DNA of 64,000 nt from Clostridia bacterium (lineage in GTDB: Bacteria > Bacillota > Clostridia > Christensenellales > Borkfalkiaceae): positions 62,001 to 126,000 of the forward strand of contig JAFVQM010000002.1 in assembly GCA_017504795.1 (NCBI GenBank). The letters run 5' to 3'. Both the position numbers and the translations under genes were made by a program. The notes under the pieces are model-generated. The model saw only the letters and a list, made by a program, of their open reading frames with translations. It was not told the DNA's origin and ran no database searches. This document shows, in pieces, positions 34,062-43,458 of the stretch (positions are counted from its first letter, which is position 1; every line of letters begins with the position of its first letter).

Positions 34062-34823
34062 ATGGACGATATACTAAAACTTCAAAACGTTTGCCTAACC
34101 TATCAAAGCGACTTATTTGAAACCGAGGCGGTAAAGGACCTTAGTTTTTCAGTAAAAGAAAAAGAGTTCGTTTCGATAATCGGCCCGTCGGGCTCGGGTA
34201 AAACTACTATACTATCGCTAATTGCAGGGCTTATGCCCGCAACCCGCGGTGAAATTTTATACAAGGGAAAAGAGATTAAAAAAGTTTGTGAAAATATCGG
34301 CTATATGTTACAGCGCGACGAACTGTTTTCATGGCGCACCATTGAAAAGAACGTTTTTCTGCCCTTGGAAATCAAAAAAATTAACACGGAAGTCAACCGC
34401 TCACGCGCAATAGAACTCATTGATAAATACGGGCTTAAAGATTTTTCTAAATCGTACCCGTCGCAACTATCTGGCGGTATGCGACAAAGAGTTGCGCTTA
34501 TTCGCACGCTATCTAGTAACCCCGACCTTTTGCTACTTGACGAACCATTTTCCGCGCTAGATTCTCAAACCCGCCTAAAAGTTGTTAACGACGTTTACGA
34601 TATAATAAAGCGCGAAGGCAAAACGGCGGTACTAGTTACCCACGATATATCAGAGGCCATTTCGCTATCGGATAGAATTATCGTTTTAACTAACCGCCCG
34701 GCAAAGGTTTATAAAGAACACGTTCTAAATTTTGACAAAACTTTATCCCCACTAAAACGGCGTGAAGAGCGCGGGTTTTCTAAAACGTTTAACACGCTAT
34801 GGAGGGAACTCAACAATGAATAA
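34062..34823 (+). CDS. ABC transporter ATP-binding protein (SsuB/TauB/ThiZ type)
   Basis: A 253-residue ATPase: Walker A GPSGSGKTT (44-52), Q-loop near MLQRDELFSWRT, signature LSGGMRQR (about 138-145), Walker B LLLLDEPFSALD and switch His in VTHDISEA. It energises the importer whose binding protein and permease genes flank it. It has AAGGAG before the ATG. Confidence 0.93.
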   Translation: MDDILKLQNVCLTYQSDLFETEAVKDLSFSVKEKEFVSIIGPSGSGKTTILSLIAGLMPATRGEILYKGKEIKKVCENIGYMLQRDELFSWRTIEKNVFLPLEIKKINTEVNRSRAIELIDKYGLKDFSKSYPSQLSGGMRQRVALIRTLSSNPDLLLLDEPFSALDSQTRLKVVNDVYDIIKREGKTAVLVTHDISEAISLSDRIIVLTNRPAKVYKEHVLNFDKTLSPLKRREERGFSKTFNTLWRELNNE

Positions 34824-35616
34824 CTTACTGTCAAACGAAAGAAAACGCTACCTTAAAAAGGTAAAACTTGATAAAATTTTAGTAAACGTTACGAGAATTT
34901 TAATACTTTTAGTGTTTTTAGGGCTTTGGGAAGTTTTAGCAAGGCTAAACGTTATTGACTCGTTTTTAATGAGTATGCCGTCAAAAATCGTTGCTACGAT
35001 TATTGAACTATCAAAGTCGGGCGAACTAGGTATGCACCTTACCACCACCCTTTACGAAACCGTGCTAGGCTTTTTAATAGCGACTAGTTTAGGAACTATT
35101 ATTGCACTACTTCTTTGGTGGAGCGAGTTTTTGCGTAAAGTGTTAGAACCGTACATCGTAGTTCTTAACAGCCTACCCAAAATTGCACTAGGGCCTATAA
35201 TTATCGTTTGGTTTGGTGCGGGAACGAAATCAATTATCTTTATGGCGGTTTTAATAACCATAATCGTAACGGTAATTACTATGCTAAACGGCTTTTTGGC
35301 AACCGAACAAACTAAAATACTTCTTATGCGGTCGCTTGGGGCAAGTAAACTTCAAATGCTATATAAACTCGTACTGCCGTCGTCAATACCCACGTTTATA
35401 TCTTGTTTGAAAATCAACGTTGGCATGGCGTGGATAGGCTCGATTATGGGCGAATACCTAGTTTCAAAACAAGGTATAGGCTACCTAATAGTCTACGGCG
35501 GTCAAGTGTTTAGGCTTGATTTAGTAATGGCAAGCACGATAATTCTTTGCGCCTTGGCAGGGCTTATGTACGCACTTGTTGCACTATTAGAAAAAATACT
35601 TATAAAAAAGAAATAA
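34816..35616 (+). CDS. ABC transporter permease (SsuC/TauC/ThiX type)
   Basis: A 266-residue inner-membrane permease with about six helices. The EAA loop is visible as LMRSLGASKLQMLYKLVLPSSIPTFISCLKINVGMAWIGSIMGEYL. I start it at the ATG at 34816, which overlaps the end of the ATPase gene by 8 nt and has GGAGGG 9 nt upstream; the longer ORF from 34762 would overlap the ATPase further without a ribosome site. The operon ends at a terminator. Confidence 0.92.
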   Translation: MNNLLSNERKRYLKKVKLDKILVNVTRILILLVFLGLWEVLARLNVIDSFLMSMPSKIVATIIELSKSGELGMHLTTTLYETVLGFLIATSLGTIIALLLWWSEFLRKVLEPYIVVLNSLPKIALGPIIIVWFGAGTKSIIFMAVLITIIVTVITMLNGFLATEQTKILLMRSLGASKLQMLYKLVLPSSIPTFISCLKINVGMAWIGSIMGEYLVSKQGIGYLIVYGGQVFRLDLVMASTIILCALAGLMYALVALLEKILIKKK

Positions 35617-35619
35617 AAA

Positions 35620-35662
35620 AAAATGGGTTTTTCGCAAGGAAAACCCATTATTTTTTAGTTTT
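35620..35662 (+). terminator. Terminator of the ABC operon (copy 1 of a duplicated terminator)
   Basis: AATGGGTTTT / AAAACCCATT with loop TCGCAAGG, followed by ATTTTTTAGTTTT. Almost identical to the sequence at 36297-36337. Confidence 0.9.
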
Positions 35663-35673
35663 TAACCCTATTG

Positions 35674-35702
35674 TTGACAACGATTGTAAACTAATATAAA
35701 AT
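35674..35702 (+). promoter_or_regulatory. Promoter of the orphan membrane protein gene
   Basis: TTGACA, 17 nt, TAAAAT on the plus strand; a second TATAAT directly precedes the ATG at 35733. Confidence 0.65.
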
Positions 35703-35732
35703 ATAAATATATAATATATACGGCGGTATAAT

Positions 35733-36293
35733 ATGACTACTAATTCTCTAAACGAACAAACCTTAGTTCTCGATTTGCACCTTGTCACAAAAAAGGTAAC
35801 TTTACACGTTTATTCTTCAATGCTGTTAATAATTAACGTGGCTTTAATTATATTGCTACCCACTTTTTTTTCTAAATATCCAACCAGCACGTTATTTTAC
35901 TTTACATATAATTTTTTCACTAATATATTTAACGGGATAATGCAAGAAACTTCCGTTTTTGCATATTTTTATCCTTTAATTTTTATTTTCTTATTAGTTT
36001 ACTTAGTTATAATTTCTAAAAACCTTATATCACAACTAAAAATATTAGGCGGTATAAAACGAAACGACTTAACACCGTATTACAATAAACTTGATAAATC
36101 AGTAAATAATTATGGTTTAATTATAATTATTGCAACGTTTATAATTAGTTACGCTATCACTCAATTAGCAGTGCCTGTAACTATTATATCTTATCATAAC
36201 GGCTTATTGATTATTACTATATCGATTTTCGAGTATATACTAAGAAATAAAGCAAATAGGTTAAACGTTTTAGTTAAGGCAAAATGTAAATAA
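35733..36293 (+). CDS. Uncharacterised membrane protein between duplicated terminators
   Basis: 186 residues with four predicted membrane segments (about residues 28-46, 76-94, 122-141 and 149-167) and a hydrophilic loop LKILGGIKRNDLTPYYNKLDKS between the middle pairs. I recognise no family. Its codons and flanks are more AT-rich than the neighbouring genes. GGCGG before the ATG may act as ribosome site. It stands alone as a single-gene unit, bracketed by two near-identical terminators, which suggests that it arrived by duplication or recombination. Confidence 0.65.
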   Translation: MTTNSLNEQTLVLDLHLVTKKVTLHVYSSMLLIINVALIILLPTFFSKYPTSTLFYFTYNFFTNIFNGIMQETSVFAYFYPLIFIFLLVYLVIISKNLISQLKILGGIKRNDLTPYYNKLDKSVNNYGLIIIIATFIISYAITQLAVPVTIISYHNGLLIITISIFEYILRNKANRLNVLVKAKCK

Positions 36294-36296
36294 AAC

Positions 36297-36337
36297 AATG
36301 GGTTTTTCGCAAGGAAAACCCATTGTTTTTTAGTTTT
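36297..36337. terminator. Terminator copy 2, shared by convergent genes
   Basis: AATGGGTTTT / AAAACCCATT with loop TCGCAAGG and GTTTTTTAGTTTT, matching 35622-35662 except for one base after the stem. It lies between the orphan membrane gene and the TPR gene and overlaps the TPR stop codon. Confidence 0.85.
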
Positions 36338-37973
36338 GTAAAAGTTCTTTTATCGCCTTGATTTGTTTAGGGCTTGCATCAAAAAACTTAGCAAATTCCC
36401 TACGCGATTTTATATTTGATATAGACGATAGTTCGTATATAACGGCAGATAGCGCCTTTACGTCAACAATATCGTCAAGCACGCCTTTATCTATCGCTTT
36501 AAGATATAACGCCTCTGCGCTAGTTTTAAGGGGCAAAAGGTCCTTTTCAAGTGGGGCTAGTTTTGCAACTACGTAGGCGTACGCCTCGGTAAAGCGCTCG
36601 CTTTCAAACTCAGCGCTATGAATAATTATTTTTCTAAAAATATTACCAAACGTGCAAGGCGTTTCACCGCTAGTGTTAGACGCAACTAAATACCCTATTA
36701 TTCCCGACTTTACCCTATCGTAAACGTTGAGAGATAGTAGCATTTTTTTCATAATTTGGGTAGCTTTTTCCGTTGCTAGTTCGCCAAGCAAGGTAATAAT
36801 GGTTGATTGAATTTGATAAGAACTCGTTGAAAAAGCGTAGTTAGATAGTTCGTAAATCTCGTTTTCTTGCGACAGTTTGTCTTGGGTAGATAGTTTCATT
36901 AAACTGCTAATTTTTTTAATTAGAGCGTGTCGGTCGCCAACGTGTAGGTCAAAAGAATATTCTAGTTCAAGAAAGTTTTCATCTCTATCTTCTTTGCAAA
37001 ATTTAATATAACTTTTAGCAACGTAAGAACGGTTTATTTTATATACCTTTTCAAACGTTTCTTCGGCTTTATCAAAGCGTTTAAGGTTGTAGTTCATAAT
37101 GCCGTAAACAAGTAGCATTGACGTATCGTACGGGCAAAGTTTAAGGTATTTTTCGGCAAAGGTTATAGCCGTTTGATGCATGCCCTTTTCGGCGTACACA
37201 ACCGCAACTTTATACAAATCTTCTTCGCTTTCAACGTTCATTTTACTTAAAAGGTTTAAGTAATAATCAACCTTTTCTTCGTTTTGGGTTGAGTGAAACA
37301 TCGATATTGCGTTGCAAATCGCCACCGCTTTTTTTTCAAGCGAGATAGACTTTTCAATATCCAAGGTTGCCCCTGCAATATCGCCTAAAAAGTATTTTGC
37401 GATAGATTTAGTTATTAGCGCGGTAGGATAGTCTTTTGAAGTTTCGGGGATAACCGATAGCATTTCAACACACTTATCGTACTCGTTTACCCTAAGCGCG
37501 TCTTCCGCCTTTAATAAAAGATTAGTAAAGTCCGCCTTTTCATAGGGGTATGCTAGATAATAATTTTTATCTGCCGACAAAACGTCTTCATAAAACTCGG
37601 CGGTTACGCTAGAAAATTCGTAAATTGCCTTTTTGTTGTTTATGATTTGGCGGTTAAAGTAATAGCCTGCAACGTTTTTGTCTTGCATTTTGTAAAAACA
37701 AGCGCCCAAACCGTTATACGCTCTGCCGTAGAGTTTTTCGTTTTGGGTGCTACTTAAATACTTAAACCACTCTTCGCTCGAACGCGCATACTGTTTCATA
37801 CAATAATAAATTTTAGCCCTAAGTGCATAAACGTTAAGTTTATCAAACTTAGGTAGCGTAAGCACGCTATCGGTTATTAGTAGCGCCGAAAGGTAATCTT
37901 TTTTATTTAGTTTTTTCTCTATTAGGCTAAGAAAAGCCTTTTCGTCGCGCGGGGCGGTGTAAATTTCAGCCAT
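36330..37973 (-). CDS. Tetratricopeptide-repeat protein
   Basis: A 547-residue, mostly alpha-helical protein with TPR-like units, for example ALRAKIYYCMKQYARSSEEWFKYL (about 48-71), AVVYAEKGMHQTAITFAEKYLKLCPYDTSMLLVYGIMNYNLKRFDKAEETFEKVYKI (about 256-312). The C-terminal ~200 residues form further helical repeats of another type. There is no signal peptide or enzymatic motif, so it probably acts as a cytoplasmic scaffold; partners are unknown. It starts 1 nt after the hslO stop, so the two are coupled. Confidence 0.75.
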   Translation of the reverse strand: MAEIYTAPRDEKAFLSLIEKKLNKKDYLSALLITDSVLTLPKFDKLNVYALRAKIYYCMKQYARSSEEWFKYLSSTQNEKLYGRAYNGLGACFYKMQDKNVAGYYFNRQIINNKKAIYEFSSVTAEFYEDVLSADKNYYLAYPYEKADFTNLLLKAEDALRVNEYDKCVEMLSVIPETSKDYPTALITKSIAKYFLGDIAGATLDIEKSISLEKKAVAICNAISMFHSTQNEEKVDYYLNLLSKMNVESEEDLYKVAVVYAEKGMHQTAITFAEKYLKLCPYDTSMLLVYGIMNYNLKRFDKAEETFEKVYKINRSYVAKSYIKFCKEDRDENFLELEYSFDLHVGDRHALIKKISSLMKLSTQDKLSQENEIYELSNYAFSTSSYQIQSTIITLLGELATEKATQIMKKMLLSLNVYDRVKSGIIGYLVASNTSGETPCTFGNIFRKIIIHSAEFESERFTEAYAYVVAKLAPLEKDLLPLKTSAEALYLKAIDKGVLDDIVDVKALSAVIYELSSISNIKSRREFAKFFDASPKQIKAIKELLQN

Positions 37974-37974
37974 T

Positions 37975-38832
37975 TTATTTATCGAACAGTTTATCTATTT
38001 TTTCCTTATCGTACACGTATTTTTTATCACAGTACTGGCACTCTACTTTAACTTCGCCTTGCTCGTTTATTATGTCGTAGAGTTCGTCCTTTCCGAGCGA
38101 AATCATAAGCGAGTCTATATAATCACTTGAACATATGCACTTATATTCGGCGTTTCTTTCAGTAAAATAGTAACCCGAAAAATGCTCTTTTGCAATTCCT
38201 TTTGCGGTAAGTTTTTGTATTTGGGCGCTAATATCTTGATATTTTAGTATTATATCTTGCGCGCGCTTTGCGGTTTCGTCATCACACCCGGGGAGCGCTT
38301 GCATTACTATACCGCCTGCGGATAAACACTTTCCGTCACTTCCCATAAGTACGCCTAGCGCCATAGCGGTAGGCTCTTGCTCGGAAACGGTGTAGTAAAA
38401 GGCAAAGTCTTCGGCAAGTTCTCCACTAATTATTTCGCACGAGCCCGTGTACGGCTCTTTAAGCCCCATACTTCTACAAACGGTAATTCTGCCCTTTCCT
38501 ACGCAACCTTTAACGTCTAACTTACCTTTTTCGTTGAGCGGAAGAGTTGCCGACGGGTTGTCAATATACCCCCTAACTCTAAGCGAACTGTCAACGCTGA
38601 CGATAACGTGACCGCCAACCCCGTCACCACACACGGAAACGGAAAGTTTATCTCCTTCGTTTTTTAGGTTTGACGCCATAAAAAGTGACGCCGTCATCGT
38701 CCTACCAAGCGTTGCGGCAGTTAACGGCGTAAGATTATGATATTTAATTGCCTCGTTTACTATATCGGTAGTTTCTAAAATGGATAGAGAAATCTTACCG
38801 TCAAAAAGTAAAGTTTTATAAATTTTTCCCAT
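37975..38832 (-). CDS. hslO: Redox-regulated chaperone Hsp33
   Basis: A 285-residue holdase that is activated by oxidation. The C-terminal zinc site is visible as CIC (YKCICSSDYID, about 233-235) and CQYC (about 265-268). The N-terminal domain has the typical TPLTAATLGRTMTASLFMASNLK and GGHVIVSVDSSLRVRGYIDNP. Full length. It sits 1 nt from the methyltransferase gene upstream and 1 nt from the TPR gene downstream. Confidence 0.96.
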   Translation of the reverse strand: MGKIYKTLLFDGKISLSILETTDIVNEAIKYHNLTPLTAATLGRTMTASLFMASNLKNEGDKLSVSVCGDGVGGHVIVSVDSSLRVRGYIDNPSATLPLNEKGKLDVKGCVGKGRITVCRSMGLKEPYTGSCEIISGELAEDFAFYYTVSEQEPTAMALGVLMGSDGKCLSAGGIVMQALPGCDDETAKRAQDIILKYQDISAQIQKLTAKGIAKEHFSGYYFTERNAEYKCICSSDYIDSLMISLGKDELYDIINEQGEVKVECQYCDKKYVYDKEKIDKLFDK

Positions 38833-38833
38833 A

Positions 38834-39565
38834 TCAAATTTTTCTTGCTAAAAATACTGCGCGTTGCGTAGTTGAAGTTAATTCTTCTCCAAACGCGCCC
38901 GTTATAGATATTACTTCAAACGAATTTGATTTTAGCGCGCTAGATAAAAATTCTATATCGTGCGCGTACTCAACCTGCTGTTCGTCGTATCGCTTATAAA
39001 AGTCCCCAATCTTTTCAAAAAAGGATAAATTCATATTGAGCGACTTTGTTTCACTATCGTAATCACTAAGCCAAACGTAGGATAACTCTTCATCGTCCGA
39101 CCCGTACATATTGCCGTTTAGAACGGTTGAAAGTTTGTACTCGGTCGACACGTCAAACAAGAGTATTCCGCCCTTTTTTAAGCACTTTGAAAAGGCTGAA
39201 AAGGTTTTAGAAACGTCCTTTTGCGGTATGTAATTTAACCCGTCGTTTACTAGGGTTATAAAGTCTAACTTTTCAAGGGTTTTAAGGGTGCGCATATCCG
39301 CTTTAAGATAGTTAATATTTAAGTTTTCTTTAACGGATAGGTCTTTCGCGATGGATAACATTTCTTGCGAAATATCAACGCCAACCACCTTATAGCCCGC
39401 TTTTTTGAGTTTGCGGGTAAATATGCCCGTGCCTGCGCCAACGTCGTACCCCGTGCCGAAACTAAGGCTATTTTTAACGACGGATAGCATATAATCTGTC
39501 CACCCGTCGTAATCTTTATCAAGTATCAAGTCTTGATAGTATTTAGATAAATTTTTGTAAATCAT
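38834..39565 (-). CDS. Class I SAM-dependent methyltransferase
   Basis: A 243-residue methyltransferase. GYDVGAGTGIFTRKL (about 38-52) is the SAM loop, VVGVDISQEML the acidic contact, and LDFITLVNDGLNYIP motif II. It has the insert domain typical of the small-molecule methyltransferases related to YqeM-like proteins. The substrate is unknown. It shares one base with the stop of the membrane protein gene upstream. Confidence 0.85.
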   Translation of the reverse strand: MIYKNLSKYYQDLILDKDYDGWTDYMLSVVKNSLSFGTGYDVGAGTGIFTRKLKKAGYKVVGVDISQEMLSIAKDLSVKENLNINYLKADMRTLKTLEKLDFITLVNDGLNYIPQKDVSKTFSAFSKCLKKGGILLFDVSTEYKLSTVLNGNMYGSDDEELSYVWLSDYDSETKSLNMNLSFFEKIGDFYKRYDEQQVEYAHDIEFLSSALKSNSFEVISITGAFGEELTSTTQRAVFLARKI

Positions 39566-40806
39566 TACTTTTTACTCTTTTTGTTAGAAGGCTTTTCAGG
39601 GGCTACTTCACTCTCTTCAAAGTCTTTCATAATTTGGTCGATATCTTCTTTATCGGAAACTTCTTTGCCGTGTTCTTCGGCGTAGCGGTCGCTATCTTCC
39701 ATCATAAGTTTTTTACTTTCTTCAAGGCGTAAAAGGTCGGCTCTTGAATAACTTTCAGGAAGCGTTGCAATCTCAATTTCGGTATCTGTAATAGGCTTAA
39801 TTGCCTTGTCGCCAAATAACTTTTTCTTTTTGTAAACGAATTCTTCGGGCTCGGAACTTGCCGTCTTTTTATAAATACCGCGGTACTTTTTAGCGCCCTT
39901 AACGTTGTCGTTAATAACTTGGTCGAATACCCATTGAGAATAGTTCGTCCAAACGAGTAAAAATATCGATATCGCCATAAACACGATAAGGACTAGCCCA
40001 AGCGCAAAGAATATTGACGAAATTTCAGTAAAGAGTAACCCGAACGGCAAAAGACCAAGTAGCGCGAAGAAAGCGTTTATCGGTAAAAAGCCGATTGCGA
40101 GTAAGAAAGAGTTTTGGATAAAGCCAAAGAAAGTGTGTTTGTAAGTTACGCCCATAGTGAGCATATAAAGGTAAGTTATAATTACGACAACCATTATAAC
40201 GTAACTTAAAATTTTAATAATGGTAAATAACCAAGTAAGATTAGTTTTAAGTGCTATTTGAACGTTGCATAAATCTATCGTTAACACTGTTATTGCAAAG
40301 AAGAAAACAAATAGTAGCGTTGCTCTTAAAGCGATAAGATAGTTCTTTTTAACGCCTTGCCAGAAGTCAGCAGTTACGAAAACACCCTCCGTCCACACAA
40401 GGTTACGCATAACGTAAAAGCCACCTGCAATTCCTACCGAGAATAAAAACGAGCAAATAAAAAGCAGTATGAAAAAAGTAACGTTTGCGCTAAACGTAAT
40501 GTTTTCGGGAACGCCTAGTAAAGCAGTACTTGGTATAGCGGGATAGCCTATACCTAAATTTTGCGAAAAGTCCGCCCCCATAGCACTAGATTGTATCATT
40601 GCAAAGCGGAAATATAAAAGTAAAAATAGCGGAAAGATAAATAAAAAAACGAGTAAATTTATCTTTAATAGTTTTAAGGTGTTCGTTGAAAATAATTCCC
40701 ACCCAAGTTGCCACCTGTTTGACGGCAAGGTTTTTCTAGCGTAGTCTTCCGAGCGTTCAGGCCCTTCAACTAGCCTTGTAAATATTCCTTTTTTCTTTTT
40801 AGCCAT
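39565..40806 (-). CDS. Six-helix membrane protein, DUF624/YesL-like
   Basis: A 413-residue protein with a basic N-terminus (MAKKKKGIF), about six membrane segments between residues 45 and 290, and a charged cytoplasmic tail rich in Glu and Lys. WQLGWELFSTNTLKLLKINLLVFLFIFP and YVMRNLVWTEGVFVTADFWQGVKKNY resemble DUF624 (YesL) proteins, which often accompany sugar transporters. The long acidic C-terminus is not typical of the family. Function unknown. Confidence 0.6.
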   Translation of the reverse strand: MAKKKKGIFTRLVEGPERSEDYARKTLPSNRWQLGWELFSTNTLKLLKINLLVFLFIFPLFLLLYFRFAMIQSSAMGADFSQNLGIGYPAIPSTALLGVPENITFSANVTFFILLFICSFLFSVGIAGGFYVMRNLVWTEGVFVTADFWQGVKKNYLIALRATLLFVFFFAITVLTIDLCNVQIALKTNLTWLFTIIKILSYVIMVVVIITYLYMLTMGVTYKHTFFGFIQNSFLLAIGFLPINAFFALLGLLPFGLLFTEISSIFFALGLVLIVFMAISIFLLVWTNYSQWVFDQVINDNVKGAKKYRGIYKKTASSEPEEFVYKKKKLFGDKAIKPITDTEIEIATLPESYSRADLLRLEESKKLMMEDSDRYAEEHGKEVSDKEDIDQIMKDFEESEVAPEKPSNKKSKK

Positions 40807-40944
40807 AATAACCTATTATATAATAATTTATTTATTATATATATAATATACCGTTTGCGATTTTTTTTCAATCTTTTTAAGCGATATTTTTATCCCAACT
40901 TAAAATATCGCCCTATCAACTCAGTTTTCACAGTAATTTCAAAT

Positions 40945-40973
40945 TAAAAAACGGAGCAAGCGCTCCGTTTTTT
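40945..40973 (-). terminator. Terminator of the mgtC-antiporter unit
   Basis: AAAAAACGGAGC / GCTCCGTTTTTT with a short loop, overlapping the mgtC-like stop codon. Confidence 0.85.
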
Positions 40974-41689
40974 CACATTATGGTTTCTATGTAGTTAACG
41001 TATTCAAGTTCACTAAGTACGCTAACGATTTCATCGTGCGTTTTACACTCGCGAAGTTCTTTTGAAACGATAGTTAGCGCAACCGAATAAACGCCCAACC
41101 CAGAATTAGCGTACGCTGGGTTAATTTCGATATCGTCAATTCTAAGACCTAATCTTCTTATCGTTTCATTAAACTCTTGAAGGTGGTTTTTGCCTTTGAG
41201 TTCAAGGTGAATTTCAAAGTGGTTAGAACGCATTTTGAAATATTCTTCAAGTCGTGGAAATGCCGCTATGCAAATAAAGTATACTACGTAACTTATAAGC
41301 GCAACCGAGTAAAGTTCAAAACCGATAAATATCGAAATTATACTCGTACCCCAAAGCGCAACCGAAGTAGTTACGCCTTTAAGTTGGTTTTTAGAACTGT
41401 ATAAAATCGTATTAGAACTAAGTATTGCTATACCGATAACGGTAGCACCCGTTATAAAGGAAAATGAAACGTCAAACGTTGCGATAATATACTCGTCACA
41501 CATTGACGCTAAGACCGATACAAGTGCAACTAGTACGAAAGTTCTAACGCCTGCCGCATGGCGCTTAGTTGCCCTTTCAACACCCGTTATCATAGCAAGC
41601 ACGAAAGCAAGCACTACTTTTAATAAAACTGCACCTATTCCAAAGCCCGTTGACCACTCGCCTAATAATTTTACTAAAATATCTTCCAT
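40973..41689 (-). CDS. MgtC/SapB-family membrane protein
   Basis: A 238-residue protein: the N-terminal ~150 residues are membrane helices with LAMITGVERATKRHAAGVRTFVLVALVSVL, the MgtC signature, and the C-terminal part is a soluble ACT-like domain (HFEIHLELKGKNHLQEFNETIRRLG...). MgtC proteins influence magnesium homeostasis and virulence in some species and are found in transport contexts. It follows the antiporter gene by 2 nt, with GGAGAT before the ATG, so the two form one operon. Confidence 0.88.
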   Translation of the reverse strand: MEDILVKLLGEWSTGFGIGAVLLKVVLAFVLAMITGVERATKRHAAGVRTFVLVALVSVLASMCDEYIIATFDVSFSFITGATVIGIAILSSNTILYSSKNQLKGVTTSVALWGTSIISIFIGFELYSVALISYVVYFICIAAFPRLEEYFKMRSNHFEIHLELKGKNHLQEFNETIRRLGLRIDDIEINPAYANSGLGVYSVALTIVSKELRECKTHDEIVSVLSELEYVNYIETIM

Positions 41690-41691
41690 AT

Positions 41692-43116
41692 CTATCTCCT
41701 ATTTTTGAAATTTTTATTGCGGTTATATAGCGTTATAGGTTCTTCATCTTCAAGTTCCATAAACGCTTCTTCGCTATCAGATCTATAATAATCGCTGTCT
41801 TTTATCTCTTGTTTAATGTCGTTAAGTTTTTTAATTAAATCTTCGTGACGCTGACGTTTTGAAAACCCTTCGTCAACCACGGTTGCTTGTGCGTGATACG
41901 AACCCGATTTATTAAGAGCAAAGTCTGCAAGTAACGGCCCGAATATTTCACATATAAGCCCAACTGAAATGATAATCGTTTTAACGGTATTGCCGTCACT
42001 TCCCACAAGGTAGCGCGACGCCAAGTCCGCAAGACCTATTGCAATTCCCGCCTGCGGAATAAGTGCAAGCCCGAAATAGTTCTTAAACTCCTTAGGTTTT
42101 TTCATAAGTTTGCACCCTATGTACGAACCGCCGTATTTACCAAGCATTTGTACGATTATAAAGAATATGCAAAGCACGATAAGTGGCAGTGCCGTTACAG
42201 ACGAATTATCCACAAACAACGCGCCTATATCGAAGTTCAAGCCCGAACGCACGAAGTAAATCAAAAGTATAGGCGGGCTAAAATATCTAATTTGCTTAAA
42301 GAGTTTTTCGTCCCCCGATACGTTTATGTAAACCATACCCATTATCATACAACCAAGCAGTGGCGACACACCTATCGCCGAGCCTACGCCACAGAGTAAA
42401 ACTAATAGCGCAATAGATACTATAAGCCTATTGTCGTTGGAGCGCTTGGTCATCAAAAGTTTCAATATAAAGCCCGAAATCACACCTAAAACCATCATTA
42501 CAAGGTTTAGAAGTATCGGCGTTAACACGTTTTTTACCGTTACGCTACCAAGCGTTAAGCCGGTTGCAAGCGAAATTGCTATCGAGAAAAATATAAGCCC
42601 TAAAATATCGTTGCAAGCAATTACTGAAAGCAAGTTATCAACGAAATCACCCTTAGCATCTTTTTGCCTTATCGTCATAGCGGTAGACACCGGCGACACC
42701 ACGAACGAAATAGACGCTAGTATTATAGAAACCGCTAAATTTAGCCCGAAAACGAAATAGCAAAGCGAAAAGATTAAAACGGTTGTAACGGCAATTCCCA
42801 TTAAGGTTATAACCGTAACGCTTTTAATATTCTTTTTAACAACTCCCACTTTGAAAAACTCGCCTATCCCAAACGATATAAAAGCAAGGGCTATATCGGA
42901 TATAAACCCCATACCGCCTATTACGGTTTGCGGAATTAAGTTTAAGCAAAACGGACCTATAATTACGCCCGTTGCAACGTAAGCCGTAACGTTAGGCAGT
43001 TTTAATAGTTTAGTTATTCGCGTGGCGAAAAACCCTAAAAACAGTATTAGGGATATAGATATAATTATAACCGCCACCGACGAGTAGCCCAATTGTTCGT
43101 AAAGTTTATTAAGCAT
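41692..43116 (-). CDS. Cation:proton antiporter (CPA2/NhaP-like)
   Basis: A 474-residue transporter with about 12-13 helices. LLKLPNVTAYVATGVIIGPFCLNLIP and the ion-site region SVIACNDILGLIFFSIAI (Asn-Asp in the conserved pair, about 167-184), then GLNFDIGALF, fit the CPA2 family. It lacks a C-terminal RCK/TrkA domain and ends in a 70-residue charged tail. It probably exchanges Na+ or K+ for H+ and may work with the MgtC-like partner. Confidence 0.88.
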   Translation of the reverse strand: MLNKLYEQLGYSSVAVIIISISLILFLGFFATRITKLLKLPNVTAYVATGVIIGPFCLNLIPQTVIGGMGFISDIALAFISFGIGEFFKVGVVKKNIKSVTVITLMGIAVTTVLIFSLCYFVFGLNLAVSIILASISFVVSPVSTAMTIRQKDAKGDFVDNLLSVIACNDILGLIFFSIAISLATGLTLGSVTVKNVLTPILLNLVMMVLGVISGFILKLLMTKRSNDNRLIVSIALLVLLCGVGSAIGVSPLLGCMIMGMVYINVSGDEKLFKQIRYFSPPILLIYFVRSGLNFDIGALFVDNSSVTALPLIVLCIFFIIVQMLGKYGGSYIGCKLMKKPKEFKNYFGLALIPQAGIAIGLADLASRYLVGSDGNTVKTIIISVGLICEIFGPLLADFALNKSGSYHAQATVVDEGFSKRQRHEDLIKKLNDIKQEIKDSDYYRSDSEEAFMELEDEEPITLYNRNKNFKNRR

Positions 43117-43122
43117 CGTTAC

Positions 43123-43458
43123 CTATTTTACAGTTTTTGCGCTTATAATATTCGCGCCGTAAACGTTTTCCTTTATAATATCGCCAGTTTTTACCGGTAA
43201 AGTGCAAGTTATAGAGTTTATAACTTGCATAACCTTATACATATCTTTTTTACTAACGGGTTTATCCGTTTTTACGGGAATTACCTCACCAGACGCCGTT
43301 TTTACCGTTGAAGTTACCACCCTTTTAGGGTCAACCACTTCGTTTTCAGCGTAAAGTTTACCACGCGGACAAGAATAGCCGAAAAACTCTTTATTCCCGC
43401 CCTTTTCTTCTACGGTAATTTTACAGCCCATAGGGCATTCAACACACGTAAGTTCCAT
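43123..43458 (-). CDS. DUF1667 protein, redox-operon partner
   Basis: A 111-residue protein with an N-terminal four-Cys set MELTCVECPMGCKI...YSCPRGKLYAENE and then PKRVVTSTVKTASGEVIPVKTDKPVSK, the DUF1667 pattern. The cysteines resemble an iron-sulfur site as in the N-termini of molybdopterin oxidoreductases. It always travels with GlpA/GlpB-like flavoproteins in Firmicutes and is presumed to be an electron-transfer subunit. Its start shares a base with the flavoprotein stop. Confidence 0.88.
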   Translation of the reverse strand: MELTCVECPMGCKITVEEKGGNKEFFGYSCPRGKLYAENEVVDPKRVVTSTVKTASGEVIPVKTDKPVSKKDMYKVMQVINSITCTLPVKTGDIIKENVYGANIISAKTVK

